Shown in pieces: positions 1 to 5,278 of a DNA stretch of 6,424 nt (the first letter of the stretch is position 1; the number at the start of each line of letters is the position of its first letter). Source of the DNA: an uncultured Ruminococcus sp. (GTDB lineage: Bacteria > Bacillota > Clostridia > Oscillospirales > Ruminococcaceae); assembly GCA_910579835.1 (NCBI GenBank), contig CAJTWQ010000079.1, forward strand, positions 1 to 6,424, given 5' to 3'. The position numbers were made by a program, and so were the translations under genes. The notes under the pieces are model-generated. The model worked only from the letters and a program-made list of their open reading frames with translations. It made no database searches and was not told the DNA's origin.

Positions 1-60
1 CGGTATAACCAAACTCTATTCTCAGAGATTACAATTATTTATATCTGTATAAATTCTATT

Positions 61-75
61 AGAGCGTGTTTACAT
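61..75 (-). repeat. Probable terminal end of an IS5-type insertion sequence
   Basis: On the plus strand, AGAGCGTGTTTACAT begins just after CTATT at 56-60 and ends at the stop codon region of the transposase remnant next to it. A GAGCGTGTTT-like terminus directly beyond the transposase stop is what I would expect of an IS5-group element. The matching inverted repeat at the other end is not in the window, so the exact boundary and any target duplication cannot be seen. The 60 bases to the left (1-60) are AT-rich and show nothing I recognise. Confidence 0.45.
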
Positions 76-240
76 AAAAACGGAGTCCAAAATGATAGCA
101 GACAAAACGACAGCAAGAAAAATAATATCAAGTTTATCATAACGAGTAAAGACTATATGAAAACGCTTTAGTCACAAAAATAGCGTTCAACTTCATTTTG
201 GCGTTTGCAACATGTTTGCAATCAACGGTCAAATGGTAAT
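70..240 (-). pseudogene. Decayed 3' end of an IS5-family DDE transposase
   Basis: Reading the minus strand from 203 gives RQNEVERYFCD and then a stop at 168-170. Shifting by one base at 171 gives LKRFHIVFTRYDKLD, followed by a hydrophobic tail ending DSVFM and a TAA at 70-72. Joined, this resembles the C-terminus of IS5-family transposases (pattern VER-F-C--LK-F-R-F-RYDKLD), including the Glu usually counted in the DDE catalytic triad. A single lost base at about 171 explains the break. Upstream of 203 the reading is uncertain: an in-frame stop and an 11-base duplication (203-221) occur, and similarity fades by about 240. Most of the element is absent. This is therefore a dead fragment left downstream of the sugar operon. 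The left boundary is firm; the right boundary is a guess. Confidence 0.7.
203..221. repeat. Short direct repeat GTTTGCAA x2
   Basis: GTTTGCAA occurs at 203-210 and again at 214-221, separated by CAT, giving an 11-base period. It lies inside the transposase remnant. Because 11 is not a multiple of three, a slippage duplication here would be another frame-breaking lesion. It could also be chance in a short sequence. Confidence 0.4.
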
Positions 241-300
241 AAGAGGATTCTATATCCAAAGGTAAAGTGTTTTTTTATAAATCAAATCTTCTTAAAAGCC

Positions 301-330
301 AAAGACGCCGTGGATTATCGGCGTCTTTTT
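301..330 (-). terminator. Intrinsic terminator of the sugar operon, possibly bidirectional
   Basis: A perfect 10-bp inverted repeat (AAAGACGCCG at 301-310 and CGGCGTCTTT at 319-328) encloses an 8-base loop. Read on the minus strand, the hairpin is followed by an interrupted T-rich run (TTTGGCTTTT). Read on the plus strand, it is followed by TTTTTCTT, which is the better U-tract. It could therefore stop transcription from both sides. The right arm encodes the last Arg codons of the DUF5662 gene, whose stop codon (315-317) lies in the loop. Confidence 0.8.
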
Positions 331-851
331 CTTAAATCATATCTTATATACCGGAATGCTGCTTCTTCACCCTTTTCGGCAAGGAGACGCAACAGAAATT
401 CCAGCTTGTCAGATGTATGCTTCTCAATAATTCTTTTCTGTTTTGCATGGAGAAAATATTGCAGCGGCATATCATCAGTATAACTGTCTCCATTGTAAAT
501 TTTTGATGCCGCCACACGGTCGCAGAACATTTCATAAATAAAAATATCAGGCATACGAACAGGTTCTAACTGCCTTGTAACTGGACTGTAGTCTGTCCAA
601 TATTCAAAATGGTGGCGGTTGCGTCCTTTGTGATGCATCCATGCTTTTGAATATCCGCTTATTTCACGTTCCTTTTCGTTGGGGCTGCGATTTCCCTGAA
701 AATATAGTATACCCGGTATAAATTCAGTCGGGGAGAATTTGGAAAGGTCATGTAGCAGACCACGGCGGAGAAGTCCAGCCTTCATACAGTGGCGCATGAC
801 CATATGGCGGTGTCTGAGCACAGTAGTAAGGTGTCCTGTAAACTTATTCAT
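315..851 (-). CDS. DUF5662 family protein, putative metal-binding helical protein
   Basis: This 178-residue protein is recognised as DUF5662 from GLLHDLSKFSPTEF (31-44), the HHKGRNRHHFEYW block (73-85) and EMFCDRVAASKIYNG (107-121). No biochemical role is known to me. There is no signal peptide or membrane segment, so it is probably cytoplasmic. Conserved-looking His/Asp residues (H16 or H21, H34-D35, H73/H74, H80/H81, D111) follow an order reminiscent of HD-domain metal phosphohydrolases; this is inference. The start ATG at 849-851 follows AAAGGAGG with 8 bases of spacing. It overlaps the end of the GH105 gene by 8 bases (ATGAATAA), so translation is probably coupled. It is the last gene of the operon. 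The C-terminus ends RKRRR because the terminator hairpin arm is part of the coding sequence. Family call confident, function unknown. Confidence 0.85.
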   Translation of the reverse strand: MNKFTGHLTTVLRHRHMVMRHCMKAGLLRRGLLHDLSKFSPTEFIPGILYFQGNRSPNEKEREISGYSKAWMHHKGRNRHHFEYWTDYSPVTRQLEPVRMPDIFIYEMFCDRVAASKIYNGDSYTDDMPLQYFLHAKQKRIIEKHTSDKLEFLLRLLAEKGEEAAFRYIRYDLRKRRR

Positions 852-1980
852 AAATGCAGCCTCCTTTCATAAGCTCTGTATAAGCCATTATAAGCGGTGC
901 AATGCCCTTGGCGTCGTTTTCTGTTACAGATTCAGAAAGATAGTATTCTGCAGAGCCTATACGATTATTGTCAAGTCCCGCCATAAGACAGATGTTTTTA
1001 AGTACGGGAATCCTATCTTTTTCAAACACGATATATTTTTCAATTACTGCTGAGAGAGCTTTTTCACCGGCATTTTTTATTTCTTTATTCGCTTTTCTCA
1101 GACGATACAGTTTAAGCGCAGAATAGGCAAAAAGCAAGGTTCCGCTTGTTTCGGGGTAATTTCCCGGAAGATCGGGATACGCAGGGAGCTGGAGCAGTGT
1201 TCCGTCTTGAGCGGTATATGACGTCAAAGCTTTAAGAAGCTCAAAAAGCATTTTCGGTATCTCGAGGTTATTTGGCAGTATTTCACAGAGATCGGCCATT
1301 GACGCACATAGCCACCCCATGGAACGAAGCCAGAATTCATGTGAAAGACCTGTTTTCGGATCTGCCCATTTCATGGTCCGCGTCTCGTCATAGCCGTGAT
1401 AATAAAGTCCGGTTTTGTTGTCGCACATAAGCCTGCGGATTGTACGCAGCTGTGAAAGCGCATCCTCACAAATGACGGAGTTTTCAGATATACCGGCATA
1501 TTCGGCCATAAATGGAAATGCCATGTACGAGCCGTCAAGCCAGATTTGCCGGGGATATATTGCTTTATGCCAGAAGTTTCCGCATTTAAGTCTCGGCTGA
1601 GAGACGAGTAAATCCGCTAATTTATCGGCAGCTTTAAGCCAACGTTCATTACCAGTGAGTCTGTAAAGGGCAAGCATATTTTTTCCGCCGTTGATGCTGT
1701 CCAGATTAAAATCTGAGGGATTCATTGTGGGAATGCCGCCGTTTTCATCAACATATGCGGAGGTGAATCCGATCGCAAAATTCAGCAGTCTTTCATCCCT
1801 GTTCAGTTCATAAAAATTAAGTACGGCATTTATCATGCAGCTGTCAATATAGTTCCATTTCGGCTGTTTTCGGAAAATAAAGTTTTCACGATTCCATAGG
1901 GGATAAAGAGGATCCGAGGGCAGAATCACTTTTTCTGTGTAGAGTTTTACGGCTTCGCTGAGCTGGGAAATATAGTTCAT
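844..1980 (-). CDS. GH105-family unsaturated glucuronyl/galacturonyl hydrolase (YteR/YesR-like)
   Basis: This 378-residue enzyme is full length for GH105, an (alpha/alpha)6-barrel family. It hydrates and so releases the 4,5-unsaturated uronic acid from the non-reducing end of oligosaccharides made by polysaccharide lyases; in YteR the substrate is unsaturated rhamnogalacturonan disaccharide. Family marks are FNLDSINGGK (91-100, D94), FWHK (136-139), YPRQIWLDGSYM (142-153), HEFWLRSMGW (214-223), YPETSGTLLFAYSALK (275-290) and GSAEYYLSESVTENDAKG (342-359). D149 aligns with the catalytic acid of YteR (Asp143), and D94 with its second conserved Asp. No signal peptide is present, so it acts in the cytoplasm on imported sugar. 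The ATG at 1978-1980 follows AGGAGG with 9 bases of spacing and overlaps the upstream permease stop as ATGA. GH88 is related but this pattern fits GH105 better. The exact substrate is inferred. Confidence 0.9.
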   Translation of the reverse strand: MNYISQLSEAVKLYTEKVILPSDPLYPLWNRENFIFRKQPKWNYIDSCMINAVLNFYELNRDERLLNFAIGFTSAYVDENGGIPTMNPSDFNLDSINGGKNMLALYRLTGNERWLKAADKLADLLVSQPRLKCGNFWHKAIYPRQIWLDGSYMAFPFMAEYAGISENSVICEDALSQLRTIRRLMCDNKTGLYYHGYDETRTMKWADPKTGLSHEFWLRSMGWLCASMADLCEILPNNLEIPKMLFELLKALTSYTAQDGTLLQLPAYPDLPGNYPETSGTLLFAYSALKLYRLRKANKEIKNAGEKALSAVIEKYIVFEKDRIPVLKNICLMAGLDNNRIGSAEYYLSESVTENDAKGIAPLIMAYTELMKGGCIYE

Positions 1981-2804
1981 CCTGACAGACCTCCTGCTGT
2001 TATTCCGCTGACAAATTTTTTCTGCGCAAGTGCGAAAACAGCTACAGACGGTATTAGACCGATAACCGATACTGCTATTATTTTACACTGTTCATAGTTT
2101 TGTCCCGTGCTGTCAACGGATAATCTTATGGAAAGAGACAAAGGATATTTCTCTACTGACTGTATAAATATAAGCGGATTCAGAAAATCGTTCATCGTCC
2201 ACAGAAATGTAAATACGGCAATCGAAACTACTGCGGGCTTTATGCACGGGAGAAGCACACGAAACAGTGTTGCCAGCGTTCCGCAGCCGTCTATCCGTGC
2301 AGCTTCGTCAAATTCACGCGGAATGGAATTGAAAAAGCGGATAAGTATAAATACAAACATACTTTCCTCCGCCAGAACAGACGGAAATACTAATGGAATA
2401 TATGTATCGAGAAATCCGATATTTCGCCATAAAAGATACAAAGGCATTATTTTGACAATGGCAGGCATGAGCATTCCTGTTACCAGCAGTGCAGAGAAAA
2501 AGCGTTTCAGCGGGAAATCGAAACGTGAAAATCCATATGCTACCAGTACAGAGGAGATTACTGAAAAAAACGTTTTGGGAATAATTATAATGAAGGTATT
2601 AAGAAAATAATGTCCCATTGTATATGGGGTGACGGTTTCCCAGGCATTTTTCCATATTCTTAAATCTATACTTTTCGGAATAAACCATACCGAGGAGAAA
2701 ATCTCGCTGTTGGATTTAAATGATGCTCCCAAAAGCCAAAGCAGTGGGTAAAGCATTATTGCCGCAATAATCGTCATAAGCAGATAAACGGAAATTTTTT
2801 TCAT
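1977..2804 (-). CDS. Carbohydrate ABC transporter permease, MalG/LacG type
   Basis: This inner-membrane permease of 275 residues belongs to the CUT1 sugar-import class and forms a heterodimer with the preceding permease. About six membrane segments are visible (near 7-28, 68-92, 103-125, 135-157, 188-210 and 242-262). The cytoplasmic EAA loop is EFDEAARIDGCGT (164-176), the contact site for the ATPase. The N-terminal MLYPLLWLLGASFKS stretch (17-31) is typical of MalG-type subunits. I chose the ATG at 2802-2804 because it overlaps the upstream stop as ATGA and leaves a normal KKISVYLL start. An in-frame ATG at 2882 would add 26 residues encoded inside the upstream gene. AAAGGAG lies 11 bases upstream, a slightly long spacing. 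The gene ends in an ATGA overlap with the GH105 gene. The substrate is inferred from that neighbour. Confidence 0.9.
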   Translation of the reverse strand: MKKISVYLLMTIIAAIMLYPLLWLLGASFKSNSEIFSSVWFIPKSIDLRIWKNAWETVTPYTMGHYFLNTFIIIIPKTFFSVISSVLVAYGFSRFDFPLKRFFSALLVTGMLMPAIVKIMPLYLLWRNIGFLDTYIPLVFPSVLAEESMFVFILIRFFNSIPREFDEAARIDGCGTLATLFRVLLPCIKPAVVSIAVFTFLWTMNDFLNPLIFIQSVEKYPLSLSIRLSVDSTGQNYEQCKIIAVSVIGLIPSVAVFALAQKKFVSGITAGGLSG

Positions 2805-3694
2805 TTTTTTCCGCGCTCCTTTCTGCCTGTGATCAGATACATTAGCCCCACGGCAGAAACGATAATAGCAAAAAGAATCCATGAAACAGCGTTGGCATAT
2901 CCTGTTTCACCGTATTTGAACATCTCGTCATAAATCAGCATTCCCAAGGTATATGTGCTTTTTAGAGGGCCGCCTCCTGTAATTATATAGGGAGCATTGA
3001 ATTCCTGAAGCGCAGAAATTGTCTGAAGGATCAAATTTACGAAGATTACACCCTTTATCTGGGGAAGTGTGATGATAAAAAATGACCGTATACATCCGCA
3101 TCCGTCTACTTTAGCGGCGTCATGAATATCACGGGGTATATCGCGGAGGGCAGCTAAAAAAATAATCATGGTCGAGCCGAATTCCCATAATCGCAGCAGT
3201 ATTATTATGTACAGTGCAGCATCAGGATCTCCATACCAACTGACGGGAGATAAACCTAAAAGTTCCAAAAACTGATTAACAAGTCCATTGGACGTAAATA
3301 GGTACTGCCACATGACTGCCACAGAAAGATTTGCACCTAAAATAGAAGGGATATAGAATGACGTTCGGAAAAAGCCTATACCTCTGATTTCCAGGTTAAG
3401 CAGAACCGCTGTAAACAGGGAGACCGCCAGTTTAAGAGGAACGAGAATTGCAGCATATTTCAGGGTAACGCCCATTGCATTTCGGAAGTCATCACTGCTC
3501 AGTATTGTCCGATAGTTTGTAAAGCCAACGAATTTCGACACTACCATGCTGTGCTGATCGGTCATGCCAATTACGAAAGAACATACAAACGGGTAGAGTG
3601 TAAATATCAGAAATCCGGTTATAAAAGGTGAGATAAGCAACAAGCCGGTATATTTACTTACTCCCACAGGATTTTTATATCGACGGTGTTTCAT
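2801..3694 (-). CDS. Carbohydrate ABC transporter permease, MalF/LacF type
   Basis: This 297-residue membrane protein is the partner permease of a CUT1 sugar importer. It opens with a short basic N-terminus (KHRRYK) and the TGLLLISPFITGFLIFTLYP segment (16-35) common in LacF/UgpA-type subunits. Further hydrophobic segments lie near 76-98, 110-133, 160-183, 208-228 and 268-290. The EAA loop is DIHDAAKVDGCGCIRSFF (189-206), and TGGGPLKSTYTL (239-250) is another frequent family motif. The ATG at 3692-3694 overlaps the binding-protein stop (ATGA) and follows AAAGGAG with 7 bases of spacing. It is co-transcribed with its binding protein and second permease. No ATPase gene accompanies it, so it probably uses a shared MsmX/MsiK-type ATPase from elsewhere. 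Confidence 0.92.
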   Translation of the reverse strand: MKHRRYKNPVGVSKYTGLLLISPFITGFLIFTLYPFVCSFVIGMTDQHSMVVSKFVGFTNYRTILSSDDFRNAMGVTLKYAAILVPLKLAVSLFTAVLLNLEIRGIGFFRTSFYIPSILGANLSVAVMWQYLFTSNGLVNQFLELLGLSPVSWYGDPDAALYIIILLRLWEFGSTMIIFLAALRDIPRDIHDAAKVDGCGCIRSFFIITLPQIKGVIFVNLILQTISALQEFNAPYIITGGGPLKSTYTLGMLIYDEMFKYGETGYANAVSWILFAIIVSAVGLMYLITGRKERGKK

Positions 3695-5010
3695 CCGTTT
3701 TCTCCTTTGAATCTGCTTAGATATTTCGTTATAGAGTTATGCATTTCGTCTGCTGCGGTTTTCGTATCGCACAGATTGTACGATACTTGTTCAATAGCTG
3801 TGTTGTAGAATTCTTTCATTCGTGGAAGCTCCATATATGGACTAATAGTTACGGTATCAAGCTTTTCAAGCATTGAATCACACTCGTGAGAAAGACCGGT
3901 AAGAAGTCCGTTTTGTTCAAGACTTTCTTCCGCAAATCCGGATGCTGGTATTCCACGGGTAGTTCCGAGTATTCGGGCACAGTCTTTGTTGTTCAGCATG
4001 AAATCCATAAAGGCGGCAGCTTCGTCAGGATATTTTGTATGCTTTGAGACAGCATACAGCATGGACGGTTTTATCATCCAGCCGCCGCTTCTTCCATTTT
4101 CTGAAGTAAGAAACGGTCCAGCCTGAAGTGTTCCTTCCAGAAGAACAGACTCATATTTGCCAACAGAACTTCCCCATTCCAGAACTCCGGCAACATTTCC
4201 GCCTATAAACTCCGGAGACTGATAGAGAGCGGCATTTCCGTCCTCATCAGTTCTTGTCTGTATATTGCGTATTACTCCATGATTTTCCATTTCTATATAG
4301 AAGTCAAGTGCAGATTTTATGTCTTCAGCTGTAAAGCCGAGTTCTCCGTTCATAGATATAAATTCTCTGCCGGTTGTTTGCTGAACATATACAATAGACA
4401 GATACCATGCCGTTCCGCCCGATTGTATATCAAGATCAAGGGGATACAGATTTTCCCGGTCGAATATATCGCCAAGGGCGATAAGTTCATCCCATGTGCG
4501 AGGAAATTCTGCACCGATCCGTCTGTATACATCTGCATTATAGAAAAGACCTCGTCCCGTAACAGACACTGTAACGGCGTTGAGTTTTCCATTTACTTTG
4601 CCGAAAGAAAGAACCTCCTTATCAAAGCTGGAAAAATCAAGTTGTGAATCAAGTTTATTAAGGTCATAGAAGCCGTTTCCGTCTGGAGAAAAGGTGACGA
4701 GCCAATCGTAATTTATCTGCATGATATCGGGTTCTGTACCGCCGCTTATTTGGGAGGATACTTTTTCCGTCCAGCCGTCCCAGCCGCCGTATTCCGGAAC
4801 AATTTCAATTTCCGGATGGATAGTGTTCCAAAGTTCTATGGCTTCAAGAGTTGCTTTGTGACGATCGTCGCCGCCCCACCAGGAAAATCGGAGCGTACAT
4901 TTATCAAGTTTACCGTCGGGATTCAAGATTGTTTCAGACTTCTTTTTTTCACAGGCAGAGAGCAGAGCTGTACAAAAGACAGCTGTAATCAGGAAATAAA
5001 TTTTCTTCAC
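3691..5010 (-). CDS. Lipoprotein sugar-binding protein of an ABC importer (solute-binding family 1)
   Basis: This 439-residue extracellular binding protein is anchored to the membrane by lipid. The N-terminus has Lys-Lys, a hydrophobic core and a lipobox LLSAC, with the modified Cys at residue 20, followed by a charged linker. The mature part begins LRFSWWGGDDRHKATLEAIELW-like at about 41, a common opening of family 1 binding proteins for oligosaccharides. GGTEPDIMQINYDWL (about 91-105) and the Trp/Tyr-rich remainder also fit. I chose GTG at 5008-5010: it has AGGGGGG 8 bases upstream and begins the signal peptide at MKKIYF. An in-frame ATG at 5074-5076 would sit inside the promoter. It is the first gene of the operon, with an ATGA overlap to the next. 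The ligand is inferred to be an unsaturated uronic-acid oligosaccharide because of the downstream GH105 enzyme. Confidence 0.92.
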   Translation of the reverse strand: MKKIYFLITAVFCTALLSACEKKKSETILNPDGKLDKCTLRFSWWGGDDRHKATLEAIELWNTIHPEIEIVPEYGGWDGWTEKVSSQISGGTEPDIMQINYDWLVTFSPDGNGFYDLNKLDSQLDFSSFDKEVLSFGKVNGKLNAVTVSVTGRGLFYNADVYRRIGAEFPRTWDELIALGDIFDRENLYPLDLDIQSGGTAWYLSIVYVQQTTGREFISMNGELGFTAEDIKSALDFYIEMENHGVIRNIQTRTDEDGNAALYQSPEFIGGNVAGVLEWGSSVGKYESVLLEGTLQAGPFLTSENGRSGGWMIKPSMLYAVSKHTKYPDEAAAFMDFMLNNKDCARILGTTRGIPASGFAEESLEQNGLLTGLSHECDSMLEKLDTVTISPYMELPRMKEFYNTAIEQVSYNLCDTKTAADEMHNSITKYLSRFKGENG

Positions 5011-5018
5011 ACTCTCAT

Positions 5019-5025
5019 CCCCCCT
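5019..5025 (-). promoter_or_regulatory. Ribosome binding site deciding a GTG start
   Basis: AGGGGGG on the minus strand lies 8 bases before GTG at 5008-5010. The nearer ATG at 5016-5018 is out of frame and meets a stop after three codons (ATG AGA GTG TGA), so the GTG is the better start for the binding-protein gene. Confidence 0.7.
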
Positions 5026-5033
5026 ATTATATA

Positions 5034-5057
5034 ATGATACAATAAATATTATATCAT
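5034..5057. promoter_or_regulatory. Possible operator: inverted repeat over the -10 region
   Basis: ATGATA at 5034-5039 and TATCAT at 5052-5057 (plus strand) form a 6-bp inverted repeat with half-site centres 18 bases apart. One half overlaps the -10 box and the other lies at about the transcription start. This position would suit a repressor. The stretch is very AT-rich, so chance is a real alternative, and no regulator gene is in the window. Confidence 0.3.
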
Positions 5058-5076
5058 ACTTTTTTAAAATAGGCAA
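5048..5076 (-). promoter_or_regulatory. Sigma-A-type promoter of the sugar operon
   Basis: On the minus strand, -35 TTGCCT (5071-5076, four of six consensus bases) is separated by exactly 17 bases from a perfect -10 TATAAT (5048-5053). Transcription would start near 5041, leaving a leader of about 30 bases before the GTG start of the binding-protein gene. The -35 box lies directly beyond the U-tract of the glnN terminator. Confidence 0.75.
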
Positions 5077-5077
5077 G

Positions 5078-5104
5078 AAAAATCCTCCCGGATTTTCGGG
5101 AGGA
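5078..5104 (-). terminator. Intrinsic terminator after glnN
   Basis: An 8-bp GC-rich inverted repeat (TCCTCCCG at 5083-5090 and CGGGAGGA at 5097-5104) has a 6-base loop. On the minus strand it is followed by TTTTTCTT (5075-5082). This is a strong Rho-independent terminator for the glutamine synthetase transcript, about 175 bases after its stop codon. Plus-strand bases after it are A-rich, so it works in one direction only. Confidence 0.9.
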
Positions 5105-5145
5105 AAAATAAAAGTATAAGTATTTTATATAATGTGGAATATATA

Positions 5146-5167
5146 CATAACCTCAATGAGGATTATG
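5146..5167. repeat. Inverted repeat CATAACCTCA / TGAGG(A)TTATG
   Basis: A 10-bp inverted repeat around a single central A, with one extra A (5162) in the right arm, lies in the glnN 3' untranslated region. As RNA it could form a hairpin with a loop of about five bases; as DNA it resembles a palindromic protein site. It has no T-tract, so it is not a terminator. Confidence 0.45.
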
Positions 5168-5190
5168 CCGTATTATTTTATCTTTTCCCA

Positions 5191-5277
5191 CCTGCCGCCG
5201 GAATGCTCATGTGAGCGAAAGCAGGCTTGCTACGCCGCAGAGAGTAGCGTACGAATGCACACTGGAGCATGAATCGT
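5191..5277 (-). other. Structured 3' untranslated region after glnN, function unknown
   Basis: Three successive inverted repeats fill the bases directly after the glnN stop. ACGAATGC (5251-5258) pairs with GCAT-gaa-TCGT (5267-5277), giving 8 bp with a 3-base bulge. GCTAC (5229-5233) pairs with GTAGC (5244-5248). CCTGC (5191-5195) pairs with GCAGG (5221-5225) and encloses GCTCA/TGAGC (5205-5216). The stretch is more GC-rich than the AT-rich remainder (5105-5190) before the terminator. I do not recognise a known RNA family. It could be a small RNA made from the 3' end, an RNA stability element, or a copy of an interspersed repeat. Confidence 0.4.
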
Positions 5278-5278
5278 A

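Noticed and set aside
205..483. Plus-strand open frame of 92 codons
   Set aside because: It runs through the transposase remnant, the terminator hairpin and the antisense of DUF5662, with no ribosome binding site and no recognisable protein.
2107..2610. Plus-strand open frame of 167 codons
   Set aside because: It is antisense to a well supported permease gene and its product resembles no family I recognise.
2805..2882. In-frame extension of the second permease to ATG at 2882
   Set aside because: The extra 26 residues are encoded within the upstream permease gene and do not look like a permease N-terminus; the ATGA overlap start at 2804 matches the other junctions.
5026..5031. Second TATAAT on the minus strand near the binding-protein gene
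   Set aside because: A start from it would fall on the ribosome binding site at 5019-5025 and remove the leader; the box at 5048-5053 has a well spaced -35.
5011..5076. In-frame extension of the binding-protein gene to ATG at 5074-5076
   Set aside because: It would begin inside the promoter -35 box, upstream of the expected transcription start, and would place 22 unlikely residues before a normal lipoprotein signal peptide.
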